A DNA stretch of 64,000 nucleotides, taken from NCBI GenBank assembly GCA_905250075.1, contig CAJNOP010000015.1, forward strand, positions 555,149-619,148, written 5' to 3'. Below, in pieces: positions 35,805 through 49,500 of this stretch. Position numbers and translations under genes: made by a program. Under the pieces are notes generated by a model. That model was given only the letters and a program-made list of their open reading frames with translations, was not told the origin of the DNA and did not search any database. Source of the stretch: Rotaria sp. Silwood1 (lineage: Eukaryota > Rotifera > Eurotatoria > Philodinida > Philodinidae). Position 1 is the stretch's first letter. Each line of letters begins with the position of its first letter.

Positions 35805-36815
35805 ATGTCTTTGTCAAATACAACTGTAAATTTAATTACATCGTTGAACATTGCAGCAACATCTATCAATCGTTATGTATCTATTTTCATCTATATATTT
35901 GGTACAATTGGTAATCTTCTTAATATTCTTGTGTTAAGTCAACGAACTCTTCGTTCCAATCCATCTTCTATTTTCTTTCTCTTCTCATCAATCGCTGGTC
36001 TATTTGTCATTATTAGTGGTCTCACTGGTCAAATGTTGTCAAGTTATGCAGCTGATCTAACTTTGACTATCGATTGGATTTGTAAACTTCGAAGTGTTGT
36101 CCTATATAGTTCAAGAACAATAGTCTTATGGTTAATTGTATCAGCAAGTGTTGATCGATGGTTATCATCCAGTATAACAGTGAGACTACGACAAATGACT
36201 ACCATGAACAATGTTTGGAAAAGTATATTTGTTGTTCTTCTTTATACATGTCTTCTCAATGCTCCAATAGTCTATTGCTTTGAAGCCAATCAAACTCAAC
36301 CTCCACGACCATGTTATGCTTCAACATATGCTTGTCGTCTGATCACAGGTCTATTGTATGCATTTGGTACTATCCTATTACCACTATTATTGATGATTAT
36401 TTTTGGATTGATGACTATTAAGAATGTGCATCAGGCACGGATTCGTGTACAAATAGCGGATAATTTAGACTTTAATCATGTAAATATGAGAACAGTAGCA
36501 ACTAGAAATGGACTATCAAATTTGAGAAAATTAGATCAATATTTAATTAAAATGCTTCTCCTGCAAGTCATTCTACTATTTATATTTACATTTCCTCATG
36601 CCATTCAAAGATTGTATTTAATATTTGCACTGATTCCACCACCACAATCATTACGAGATGCAGTTGAAACCTTAATCTTTAATTTGTTTATTCTTCTCAC
36701 ATATATAGCTAGTGGAATGCCATTTTATATTTACACATTAACGGGTGGTAATATCTTTCGAAGTACACTTTTCCATGTTCTAAAAGCAATCGTTAACAAA
36801 ATTCTATGTCAATAA
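35805..36815 (+). CDS. Rhodopsin-like G protein-coupled receptor 2
   Basis: A single exon of 336 residues. Seven hydrophobic segments are visible. TM1 has GTIGNLLNILVL with the conserved Asn; the TM3 end is VDRWLSS, replacing DRY with DRW; a Cys before TM3 (DWICKL) can pair with a Cys in the second extracellular loop (YACRL); TM6 has FTFPHAIQ; and TM7 reads SGMPFYIYTLTGG in place of NPxxY. The loop before TM6 is rich in basic residues, as expected for G-protein coupling. This is a class A receptor related in style to GPCR 1 but not a recent duplicate. The ligand is unknown. Candidate splice acceptors (TTCAATTTAG at 35781-35790 and ATACAG at 35797) precede the ATG, suggesting a 5' UTR intron or trans-splicing. 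AATAAA is at 36842. Confidence 0.87.
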   Translation: MSLSNTTVNLITSLNIAATSINRYVSIFIYIFGTIGNLLNILVLSQRTLRSNPSSIFFLFSSIAGLFVIISGLTGQMLSSYAADLTLTIDWICKLRSVVLYSSRTIVLWLIVSASVDRWLSSSITVRLRQMTTMNNVWKSIFVVLLYTCLLNAPIVYCFEANQTQPPRPCYASTYACRLITGLLYAFGTILLPLLLMIIFGLMTIKNVHQARIRVQIADNLDFNHVNMRTVATRNGLSNLRKLDQYLIKMLLLQVILLFIFTFPHAIQRLYLIFALIPPPQSLRDAVETLIFNLFILLTYIASGMPFYIYTLTGGNIFRSTLFHVLKAIVNKILCQ

Positions 36816-39800
36816 TGTTTTGAAAGCTGATTTTTTTTCGCAATAAACTGTACTATCACCATGTTGACTGTTGAGAGAATTTTGTGATGTGAAAAAGAAT
36901 ACAATATCAAAAGAGAAGTACTTGGACATTTTATTTGTTTTGAAGAAATTTGACAATTCAACAATGACTTATTATAGACAATTAAGACGAAACAATGATG
37001 ATTTCAATAACATTATAGATAATAGTAGATTTTGACAATTTACAGTTGTTAACAATTCAATGTCAATATGGATTCATAATTTTTCAGTCTTTTTAATTTT
37101 GAGATATACATGACGAGGAACTATGTGATGAGTCCTGGTTGGAATTCATTATCATTTTTTTGAATTTTTCAGGACAAAATTTGAATTCTAGATTTAAAAC
37201 GATTATCTTTCGACCAAATAAAAATTCCAATTTTTTCGCAAGTAAATAAAACAGAATTATAAATTTATTCATAGGTTTAAAAATGGTTAAAAACGGAAAA
37301 TAATTCCAAAAATGATAGAGAATGTTCTTTCCTAGAGAATAGAACAAAAAAAAGTTAGTATAATATTCTAGGAACATCTTGTTGTCTCATCTAACAATAT
37401 TTTTGTAAATTGTGGTTTCTTACATTTTTATTCAAAAACAAAAAATGACAATATCAAAAATAACAACTATGCATGCAGATGACAGTAAGAGGAATTTTTG
37501 TGAAGAATTTGATAAGCGTATGAACTATTTGATTTCGAATGATTAACGAAAAAATAAGAATGTTGAAGGACATTATGTTTATCAAGAGATTTTACAATGT
37601 TCGTCATGTTCGCAAAGCAAACAATCAATCAATCTTGTATGATCAACATTTATTTATGAAGTGAAACAAAAATTCGTTTTCAAGTATGCTATTAGTATTG
37701 GTTTTAGATGCTATATAAAATCCAATAGAGTAATTTTTATTCATATATAGTTTTCTCATGTAACAAGTAAAATATGCACAACTGTGAAAGAATACCGACC
37801 ATAACATGATCTCAACTTAAAATAAGACAAGTTTGATAAAGCGATAGTATATGAAGTAAAATAAAATGGTTTGTGAAATGAAATATCTCTTTATTTCGGT
37901 ATAGATCTTCAGTAGACCTATACAAACTTGCATTCAATGTATATTATCATCTTGGTAAGATATTTTATCAAAATCACATCAAAGAAATGAATAATACACA
38001 AATAACTATGTAGTTTACAACTATATCAATTAATATCTAAATCAATTATACTTTTGAAACATAATTTATTGATTCGATCAAAATATTCGGTGGTTGAATT
38101 CGTATTCATGTTTTAGCAATAGTTTTGATTCAAAAATGAATTATCAAATGATTCCATTCATTAGTTGTTGATTGTTAATCTGATTAGATAAAATAAATTT
38201 GAAGGAAAAAAATTGGGTATTTTTTACATAATACATAAATGCTATGAAAATTTCAAAAGCAATTAAAAATTGCTCTTCTTCATACCAACGAATCATTTAC
38301 ACTTAAATTGTTGTTTGACCGTTAAAAAGATACAAAATATCTTCCTGTATTTATGAACTTATAGTATCGATTACACATTATTAATATGAAACAAATTAAA
38401 TAATATGCAACTATATTCACAAACTTATAATGATCATGTGACCAATAAATTCATGTATGAATGGATGAGATTCATCTATGCATAAGATGAAAACGTGTCA
38501 TGATGCAGATATGGCATAATGGTGTAAGTCAACCACTAAATAAATACATATTGTTTAATAATAATATATTTTCGCACACGATGTTCAATAAGTAATAAAA
38601 TTAATATTGAACAATGAAGACAACAGGAGAAATGTTTGTTATTGAACTAATGATTGTTCTCTTACTACAATTAAAATGAACAATAAGAAAAGGTATTGAC
38701 ATCTAAAGGACAATGGAACTATGTAGCATGTGTCGGAAGAATTTATTCAACAATAGATATATAGATTAATAACTCGATAAGTTTCTGAATAATTCTAAAT
38801 GAAAAAACCTATGTTGATTCTTTTTCTATTTATATTCAACGTCACCCATTGTATTCTATTAACCCTAAAAAACCACTTTAAAAAACGTTTGTCTAACTAT
38901 TCATTTTCTTGACAATCAATCCATCCATCCTTACCAATATAGATCTTCTTCAGCCCTCACTATTTCTTTCATTTCATATGATCAAATAAGATATAAGGCG
39001 TCTAGAAAGTTATTGATCATAAAGAAAACTTTATATCACCGTGATGATACTTATTAGATGAATTGATTTTTGTTCTGATGATAGAGAACAAATTTTAAGT
39101 CTATATTCAATAATATTAAATTCTCAAATACTCGTTCAAAGTGCAAAAAAAAATAACATGTAGGGTAGTGTCTTAAATTTCTTCTATTGTGTTTCATAAT
39201 TGTGGACTTCTTGTCATCTGGGCTTATTTCACTTCCTGTATAAACATCTCTTTAACACATCTGAAAAACTCAGATTGACTGACACATTTTTTCAAAAACT
39301 TTGACGAAAAGTAAATTGAATGAGCCATTTTGATTGCAGGGTTTTCACAGATACTAGACTTGAGGTTAATTTTCCCTGTTTGATTTAAAATATTCAATAA
39401 ATGTTTATAAAGGAAAAAAGATACGCCTAGATCATAGCAAGTCCACAATAATGAAACAAAATAGAAGAAATTAAAGACACAATCCTACATATTGTTTTTT
39501 TCATACGTCGAAAAAGAACTTTTACTGCTTGTAATGAACTTGAAAGTGCTATTTTGAAGAGTATTTGAGAACTGTATATTATTTAATAAAAACTTTGAAC
39601 TATCCTCTATCATCAGTACAAAAACCAGTTCATTCAATATGAGTCATCATGGACATATAAAGTTTTCTTTTTAGTTAATGACTTTTCGGATATTCTGTAT
39701 TTTATTTGATCTTATAATATGAAATACAAAGTAATTGTTACATGATATTGAAAATCTGCAAGACAATACACCTGTCTTTCTGCTAAAGTCCTGGCAAGAC

Positions 39801-40360
39801 TGTACTGAAACAGTTTTTCGACTGCATCACGGATCTCTGATAGATATTAATTCATAAGAAATCACGTTTTTCATGAAATATTATATAAATGAAACTAAAA
39901 AATTCAAGTTTTTCCAAAAAATATGAAAGAGAATCTATTGTAAGGTACATTTTCATTTATCAATGTTATTAACTTCCAGCAACTATATATTGATTTCATC
40001 ATTTTCAAATACGTTTCCATGAAAACAAATTTATTCAGACATATTTGACATCACCATTCAAATAAACATAACAGAATCCAATCAATTTTGGACCAATATC
40101 AAACAATATCAATCTCTACAGTTTGCTCCCTCTATCATCTACTTCTGTTATTTGAGGAAATAGACAATAAATCACATTCATCATTGGTTTACACATATAT
40201 CCATTGATTGTTCGTTCATTGTTCTAACGACCTTTTGTCTTGTTTGTTGTTGTTGTTCTCTTCTTGTTGCATCGTCGTTATATCGTGAAATCTAGCTGAT
40301 AAAATATAATAATTATATGAAGAATGCGTGACAAATTATATAATTAATCTAAAAACATTA
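36816..40360. other. Gene-free stretch upstream of Dishevelled
   Basis: About 3.5 kb of AT-rich DNA with no exon recognised on either strand. Minus-strand open frames at 37093-37377 and 39224-39448 have no recognisable content. The last few hundred bases should contain the Dishevelled promoter. Confidence 0.4.
36842..36847 (+). terminator. Polyadenylation signal of GPCR 2
   Basis: AATAAA lies only 27 nt after the stop codon, in TCGCAATAAACTG, which would give a very short 3' UTR. Confidence 0.45.
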
Positions 40361-43300
40361 ATGATGAGTGAAGATACAGGTAAATCACCTGATGAACAAC
40401 CAACATCAACTTCTGAAATAAAAGTTTTTTATTATATCGATGATCAAGATCCACCGTATTTAACAAAATTAAATGTAACTGGTGTGCCACGTTTAAAAGA
40501 TTTTAAAAATGCTCTTGATCGTAATTGTGCAAAATATAAATTTTTCTTTGCTACGAATGATCCATCAATTGGAAAAGTGAAAGAAGAAATAACTAATGAT
40601 GAACAAATTTTACCATTTGATACACAAGATCGTATTCTTGCTTATCTTGTGTCTATCGAAGGTAGTACAACATCAAGTGGTGGTGGAGGTGGTGGTGGAA
40701 GTAAACAACCGAAGCATACTTATCATCATCGAGATGATACGATTTTAACATCAACAACAAATAGTTCATTCAATATTCAACAACCACGTTTACAACGTAT
40801 GAGTCGACGTTATGCATCAGCTAATAGTGCTGATTATCAAAAATATTTTCTTAAACAACGAGCTGTTAATGATATGGCATCATTTCCAAGTAGTGATCTG
40901 GAGTCAACAACATTCTTAGATGAAACGGAAGATGATAGGTTAGTATAGTATACTTGATTGTAATACGACTAACAAGAGAATATTTTCAAGTATCTTCGTC
41001 CAAATTCAAGGGTTTTTTGCTACATAATGTTCTGATAAATATTCTAAAAGCATTTGAATTCCTATCGAGCTTATTAAGAGGTCCCATGTTTTCGGAAAAT
41101 TCATATTTTTTGGATTTTAGTCTTAATTTTTCTACATACAGAGAATTCTATTAGACTAACTTCTATAAAAGAAATGCATGCTGTGTACACTATTCATGGA
41201 AAAGGATATCTTCAAGAGGCTTTGTTTAAAACTTCTACATTTTTTGATGGAAGCTAGTCTGGTTGAATTCTCTATATATACATACAAAGTTTGACATCAA
41301 AATTAGATAGCTTACTCAAATATGAATAGGAGTCAAAATTCTTTTAGATTTTTTCTTAGAACACTATCTATTATCTATATACAAAAAAGACATTGTTGGA
41401 ATCGGAAGGAGACAGCTGAAAGATTCCCTCGGGAGAATAAAAATATGCAGAATGATTAAACTAAAAACTTAATTAATGACTGATAAGATTCATATTGATT
41501 AATTCATCATGCCTACATAATGAACCAAATGTACTCGATGAATGTCAGTGTACGGATTAATAGTGACCTTTCAAAGGATGATCAAACATACTATCTAAAT
41601 GATTTAATGTCGGTTAGAATTTTATATGAGTTTATAGTAAGAACTCAAAGGTAGATTCAGGAAGTCTTTGTAAGAAGTGACGAATGAGAAACAATTATTG
41701 ACGGTTTTTATCATGACTGTTCTATTTCTTTTGGTATCAATGTAAATAATAGAATGAATATACATCACAGTTAGTTCATTCAGACGATTTGCATCCATAG
41801 TACCATGTTTGAAAATGAATGGTGATATTCGGGAAGAAGATACCATTGCATCGAACATGCACTACATACATCTTTTTGCTGAACGTCATACATATGCATC
41901 ATCGACAACATGAACATAAATGAACCGTTAACCAGATTGTTGGTTATTTCAATGTTAAACTCTAAAAATACATGTCGACTCTGTGACAGGAATAGAAGTC
42001 ATATCTAGCAAGAGAAAGAATATTTGATACAACTAATAATAGTACTTCGAGCATATATACATTCGTTGTCTTCCCTATCTAGAATCGTGCACGTCAGAGT
42101 ACAAGTGCTACAAACTTGAAAATGCACACTATTTGTCTCTATAAACCTTATAGAAATACAATGATACGTAGAGTATGGCGATTATTAATTTTAATGGAGG
42201 AAGTAGTCACCTTCTCCTGTATCTACTATTGTAAGAACAATATTGTTGCTGAGATTTATTCGAAAATGAAGAAATCTATTTTAACTTAAGATGTTAAAAC
42301 TTCCTGACAAATAGTCTTATTCAGGCATCGGATTGGACCCATAAAATATAGGATTGTGTGATCACATAATATGTGAATTATCTAGATAGTTCACATATTA
42401 CGTGATCACACAATCCTATATTTTATGGGTCCAATCCGATGCCTGGTCTTATTCATTGTTCCCCTCTATTACATTTTCGAGAAAATCGCCCGGAGTTATT
42501 CATCCTGCTCTTTAGCTCATATTTTTATCAAAAATGAACGACATCAAGACTATAACACTAATGTAAATCAATCAAGCTCTTGACATGTTGTTCCTGCGTA
42601 ATGGCTATTTTATTGAATTTTTTCCATAGCCTTCAAAAACTTTAATAGAAGCTGTTTGATCTGTAAGTTTGTCGATCGACAAATCTCCTTTCGACTGCCA
42701 TGAAAGTTTCAACATACGAATATGTTTATGTTGAGATATTCAACTTGCCAAATTTCAATCAATTATAAAAAAAAAATGCTGTGCTACTATTTCGTATAAT
42801 CTCAATATAGACATATTTTACTTCAGTTCATTATCAGATAACTTTACTAAAGATTTGAGTTATTAGACAAGTATGCTCTAGCCTAAATATTATCTCACAT
42901 ATGATAGATATATAGAAGGAAATACGATGAATTGCTTTAGATGGTTCTCTCATTAGAGAATTTTTTAACCTTGATTTTTCTTCAAGTTTGATTATCTTAG
43001 ATATTCCACGGTAACTGACTCAACAACGATTTCATCACGATATCATGGTCGAAATCGACCTCGTCGAAGAAAACATCGATTACCATCAGGATTTGATCGA
43101 GTAATTTTCTTTTTTAAAACTTTTTGTATCTAAATTTTTTCATTGAATTATAGGCATCATCATTCAGTAGTCTAAATTCAGAATCAACAATGACATTAAA
43201 TATTATCACCGTAACACTTAATTTAGGTAATATTGTCTTTAATAATTGTTTCATTAAATTAAGTAAAAGAATTCTTTTCTTTAGATGCAGTTAATTTTTT

Positions 43301-46129
43301 GGGTATAAGTATTGTTGGTCAAAGTGATAAAACAGGTTCAAGTGATGGAGGAATCTATGTTGGTTCAATCATGAAAGGGTAAACTATATTAAACGTGAAA
43401 AACAAAAAGCTTATTAGTACAACCTTATTAGAGCTAAAATGTTACATTCTTTAGCCTCATTACACTAATACAAAATAGGTCGATTGAAAAATCTCTAACA
43501 CGCTATAGTTATTTTCCAAGGATAAATGATCTCTCGTTTTTTGGACAGATAATTTTTCTTCTTATATTAGTGTTCAATAAGCTTGTTGTACGTATTTTAC
43601 TATATCTACAGCAAGTCTCTACTAGAGTATTGTATGGATACAATTCTTCATACTCGTCCCCGTGGATTGCAATACTTGAATATATCGATGAGAGTCTAAT
43701 ATAATGAAAGATGTAACTATTAAACAGTAACATTAAAATCTCTGTATTGTACACACTATCAAGACCATTTAAAAGTGTGCACTATATACAGATTTTCAGT
43801 TCAGAGAGCTGACACATTGTTTGCTGTGAACTGAAGAAAAGATCTTAGACTATCAACTCCTTCATTAGTCTCAGATAAAAGTCTAGTTATGTGTTGTCTT
43901 GTTCATCTGCAGAATTAAATTGAAAATATCTTTCAATAAGAACACAAAGTTGATTGAAAAAAAATAAGAATCCTTTACTGTTGTTTGTCTTTTAGCATTT
44001 GAATCAATGTAAACATCAATTGATCTAAATTCTCATTGATCAATTAATCAATGTTATTTTTTTTTGTGTTGTTGTTAATAAATGACCTTTTCGCAGCATT
44101 TTCACTGCTTTTGCTAGTTATTCTGTTGACATACGATCATCATTATTAGCGTCGTTATTTTATTCATAAGCATTCGGTGTTATGACACGTTCACATTTAT
44201 CGAATTATTCATTGAACATAGATGTATCTTTTCGTATATCAATAATTCTCATGCGTAAAATGTACTTATTCGTAGTGCCTAAGACAACAGTAGAACACGA
44301 AGATAGGAGATTCTTTTTCCGATTGTTTTTTTGTATTCAGTGATTGGCGTTCGATGCGCTCTAACAGGTAGAAACGTATTCAAGTCATTCAAATTTTGAG
44401 AAAAGTTTTGAAATGTTGTAGAGTACAATACCTTTTCTTATGGTTAAGGATGATAGATAAATTTTTTTTTCTTTTAGAGGTGCAGTTGCACAAGATGGTC
44501 GTATTGAACCAGGTGATATGATACTTCAAGTAAATGATATTAGTTTTGAAGGATTATCAAATGATGATGCTGTTAAAATTCTACGTGAAACTGTACAAAA
44601 ACCTGGGTATATTTCAAAATCTATTCTTCGATATGTCATAATCTTTTTTTTACTAATAGACCAATTAAACTGGTTGTAGCCAAATGTTGGGATCCCACCC
44701 CACGTGGTTATTTTACATTACCTCGTCATGAACAAGCACGTCCTGTTGATCCATTATCATGGCTTGCACACACACAAGCTGTACAAAATACATATAATAA
44801 TCCTCAACAACAAGTTTTACTTCATCATCGACAATCGATATTAAATTCAACAACAAATATGAGTTCAACTATATCAAGTACAAATAATACAATAGTGGAT
44901 AATCAACGTAAGTTTTGTATTAAAAAAAAAGAGAAATTAATTTTTTTAAAAATCTATTTCAGGTTTTGGTCTTGATCTTAATTTAACTATTAATTCTGAT
45001 ATGGATACAATTGTACGAGCTATGGCTGAACCTGATTCAGGCTTAGATATACGTGATAGAATATGGCTTAAAATTCCCATACCAAAATCATTTCTTGGTA
45101 TTGACAAAAAGAAAATAAAAAAAAGATATTTTTGTTTATGAATTTAATTTAGGTTCGGATTTGGTTAATTGGTTATTTCAACATGTCGATGGATTTGTTA
45201 ATCGTAATGATGCAAGAAAATATGCATCATCTATGCTTAAAGCAGGTTATATTCGACATACGGTTCATAAATTAACATTTTCTGAACAGTGTTATTATGT
45301 TTTTGGCGATATTTATTCACAAGGTAAATGAACATTATTTTGAAATGTTAAAATTGATATATGTTTTGTTTCATATTTAGGAATATCTCAATTGACACTT
45401 GATGAAGAAGCTGAAGATTATGAAACGGTCTCTGATCATACAAATACTACTGATCGTCGTAGTGGTGATTCATTATTAACAACAACGAGACAAAATACTG
45501 TAACTACATTTGGTTTTGTTGATAAAAATAATGCTCCACTTCAATCACCTTCACAATCTTTATTAACTGATACACAACATTCAGGTAAGATTAATGACTA
45601 ATTTCTTTTTAACTAGATAATTATACTAGAAATTCGATTACTAATTGAGAGAGTACACTTTTTATATCTTGTATCTAGTTATGCTCATGAAAAATTCTTA
45701 TTATCGACATCTTTCATGTATCAATCCGGCGATTCTATGCAGTAGCAATGATGATAATGATATTACGACGTGTTCATCACCTGTCGAAGTTTAATTTCAT
45801 ATAATCAGCATTTGTCAGATATGAACGATGCTATAAATATTCATTTTTTTTCACCTTTGTCATAAAAGAATTTTTTTGCAATAAAAAGAACAAAAACAAG
45901 TTTTCTTTGTCGTTTTTCGTGTTCGTAAAAGTCATATTTTCATGATCGATATTTTTATTGTTTTTCTTTAGGTATTATTGGCACGAAATCATCTTCAACA
46001 TCAACGAGTAGTAGTAGTGAAACTCGACAATTAATTGATGTACCAAATAGATTACGTTCAAGCAAAGAATCATTTCAACGTGCTATGACCAATCCGTTAC
46101 CTCGAGAATTTTTTGTTGATGTTATGTAA
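40361..46129 (+). CDS. DVL: Dishevelled (Wnt signalling scaffold)
   Basis: Ten exons (40361-40938, 43001-43100, 43154-43226, 43285-43378, 44478-44606, 44660-44907, 44963-45097, 45153-45323, 45381-45584, 45972-46129) encode about 629 residues. Dishevelled relays Frizzled signals in canonical Wnt and planar cell polarity pathways from the inner plasma membrane. Visible domains are DIX (about 20-103, YKFFF, VKEEI), a Ser/Thr-rich and basic linker (RPRRRKHR), PDZ (about 238-330, [24 protein letters not shown]), a conserved [10 protein letters not shown] segment, and DEP (about 408-495, [21 protein letters not shown]). The C-terminus ends FFVDVM exactly as in vertebrate Dvl. Intron 1 (2.06 kb) contains a young hAT MITE and intron 4 is 1.1 kb; the others are mostly 53-58 nt. 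The ATG at 40361 is preferred over an in-frame upstream GTG. The poly-Gly tract after DIX is notable. Confidence 0.96.
42314..42453. mobile_element. Young hAT MITE with intact 8-bp target duplication
   Basis: A 124-bp nearly perfect palindrome (42322-42445) starts CAGGCATCGGATTGG and ends in its complement. The two halves differ at only about two positions over 60 bp. It is flanked directly by GTCTTATT on both sides (42314-42321 and 42446-42453), an exact 8-bp target duplication as produced by hAT transposases, and the CAGGC start fits hAT. It sits in intron 1 of Dishevelled. The symmetry implies a hairpin in RNA or single-stranded DNA. Confidence 0.92.
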
Positions 46130-46592
46130 TCAATCTATTTCAAATATATCTCATTTTTCTTTTGTCAGATAATCAACAAAATAATATTCATTTTTTCCTT
46201 CTCGTTTTCTGCTCTCTCTGTATAAAGTTTATGTGTGACTACTCTGGATTGTAGCATTCAAATATTTGTGTAGAAACAAAATATATCTATATTTAATCTC
46301 CGTCTTCCTTTTCTTTTTCGCACTATTTTTTTTTTGTGCTTGACTTTCTCTCGATCAAAAAAATTTTGTTTTGCGTGGAATAATAAAGGTAAAATAGAAA
46401 AAGAATTGAAAAAAAAACGTGCTTTACTTTTTATTTCGTCTATCAATTTCTTAAACAAATAAATTTAAGAAATATCAATACTTTAAACCGAGATAGGTAT
46501 AATGCACTGTTCATTTTATCCTATTATAAGACGATATGATGTTCAACATTTTGTCTTTCAAATAAACAATCAATCTTTTATTGTTTTTTTAG
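46130..46592. other. Short spacer between Dishevelled and the LRR-Ig gene
   Basis: About 460 bp holding the Dishevelled 3' UTR and the upstream region of the next gene on the same strand. The next ATG (46593) directly follows TTGTTTTTTTAG, a splice-acceptor-like sequence. Confidence 0.5.
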
Positions 46593-49500
46593 ATGTTTAT
46601 AAAACTTCTCTTTATCTATATATTAATTCTTCTACCTATTGTTTATAGTCTTTGTTATACAAATACATCACGAACATGGATATGTGATGATTATGATCCA
46701 TTAAATACTACTAAAACAAATAATTTAGATTATCAAATTATTTTAAATAATCAACAATTTGAAAATTTTTTTCTAAGAAATTATTTTTTAACAGAATTCA
46801 TACTTGATAATTATCCATTAACACTTCATTTATTAAATGCAAGTAACAATCAATTCGAAAAAATAATTATAACATCAAAAAATCGTTATAAATCAAAACT
46901 TCGTCATTTAATACTTGAATCAAATCATATTCGACAATTTAATATTGATAAAATTATTTTACCTGAATCATTAGAAATAATATCATTAGCAAATAATCGT
47001 TTAGAAATTCTTGATGCTCGATGTTTTTCATATTTAAAGAATTTAATTAAACTTGATCTAAGAAATAATCAATTAAAACGTATTTTGCCTGAATTGCTAT
47101 TTAATATTAATATTGATCTAAATAATAATCCACTCGATTGTCAATGTACAACTGAATTTTACCGAATTATATGCGAAAAATCAACAAATTTAAAACAATC
47201 TATAGTAAGAAAAAATTTTCAAATACTTTTGTCATAATATTAGAGCTTGAACAATTTTTATGAGCTACTTAGCATGGTACAGCAAGCAGAAATAGAATGA
47301 ATATTTTTCTTCTCACATTTTCTATCGAATATCCTAGAAAAAATGATTCTGAGGCATTCTAAACCCATTGAAGTGTTCAAGAAAGAAGAAAAACACCCGA
47401 TGATTGAGTGTTTTTTTTTTGTAGCCAAACTTTTTATTTTAAGATTAATCAAGAAGAGTTCTGGTTCAAGTAATTTCTACTTTTACGCCAATCAAAGTGT
47501 GGGAAGTTTTGATGAACGGACAGTCTATTTTAATTCTTTGAATACCATTACTTGAGGAAGATATTTTGATAACTTTTATATTTATAATTATTGTTGGCAT
47601 CATCACTCAACAGATTCCGTTCTCATTTACTGAAGATTTTTTGATCTTCAATATGAATTTGAAGTTTTAGCTCTTAATACTTATTGAAATACATCGATTT
47701 TACAATTGAGAGTCACATTTTAGATTTAAGACAGCTCACAAAGAAAATTCATAGCTCAGTTCAGCAATTTTATTTTTCAAAATTGTACTAGATACTTTAA
47801 AATATCTTTAGACTGTTCACACAGAATATGAAGATTTACTATTATATTTTTCGAGGATTCATTGAAAATGAGCACTCACGATTGCAATATATATTAAGAA
47901 GCAAGAATCAGAAATTAAGAGTCCTCCATGATAATCATATAAAAATATACTAATGAAAAAGCTTGGGAAAACTATACTTAGAAACAATTCATTTTGATTC
48001 AACTTCAAGTGTGATCATTTATTTTGCATCTTTTTCATTTCCTATTAGAGATGTAAGCCGATCAACACTGCTACTGATATTTCGAAAAAATTTCCAGTCA
48101 TCACAAAAGTATATAAGTCGATAGTAGATTTTTGAAAGTTTTCAACATAGAAAACTCTCAGTCGCTGAATAAAACGTCGGCTTACATTTCTACTTTCCAT
48201 AAATAAATAAAACTATGTCATCACATCTCGATATCATTTTATTTTCATGAATTATTCAAAGAATAACAAACTTGATAAAAAACAGCTAACAAAAGTATAG
48301 CAAGATTAAAATGTCAAACATCATGTTACTAATCATAGAGAGATTATTTTATTCTATTTGAATAAAGAAGTATTTCATTTAAGGTCCTTGATTTTAATAT
48401 TAACAATGTTTGTCACCATCTGTTGATCGTGTTTGTCGTGTTCTATAGGGAAAGGAAGAGGAGCACGGAGTGCACATTCCTACTTTATATACTCCAACTT
48501 TCCGTTAACGGCAGGTTTTATTAAAAAAACAAGCTGTACTTTATAAAATTATGCTGATACTCAAAGAGTTTATAGTTAGATTTTCAAGATTCTTGTTTTA
48601 TACTTTACATTTGTAAAATTATAATTTAGAACGAAAGTCATAATTGCATAGCACCATATTATGATCCTCAACAATCAGATACTCATCCAGCATCTTATTT
48701 ACGTTTTTCTACATTTACTCTTATATGTCCAATTAATGGTCAACCTCCACCTATAATTATTTGGTCAACGCCATTTGGTAATCTTACATCAATAAATATA
48801 TCAAATATTGATTTACTTCCATATAATAATGGTAAACCAATATATGTTACATTAACAAGTTTAGCTGGTCCATTAACTGCTCGTACACGACATAAATTAC
48901 ATGCATTTAATACAAATCATTTATCTATAACACAAGCACGTGCTAGTTTACAACATCATTTTTCATGTTCAGGGATAAATATGCTTGGAATATATACATA
49001 TAAATTTAATTTTAATATTGATACTTATGCTAAAAAACATGCTTTATGGCTTATGATGTATACAATGATTTTTGGATTTGTTATGTCACTAATTGGTATT
49101 ATACTTTGTATAATATTAAAACGAACATATTATTATTCAAGTGATCATATGAAAACACCACCATTATATCCAACAATGACACCGAATAGTGCTGCACGTA
49201 CACCACCTAATTTTGAACTTAATCAATGGTTATCATCGGCAGCAGCAAATATAACTGGAACACTTGAACAAGTACGTGATAAACTTCGTTCAGGTGTACA
49301 ACAAGTTAGTGGAACAATTCGACAAGCAGCTGAAAGGTATTAAGTTATTTGAAATATTTCTTTTTCCTTTTTTGTAAAATGCAATAAGCTTTATGTTTTG
49401 CTTAGTTTGGCTGCTTATCTTCAACCATTTCGTGAAACAAGTCAACAACGATTTAATTTTATACGTGTACAAACATTATCATCTTTACGTAGTTCTAGTA

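Noticed and set aside
40328-40360. Dishevelled start at 40328 and GPCR 1 start at 23421
   Set aside because: These are GTG and TTG codons. Nuclear genes start at ATG, so 40361 and 23454 are used.
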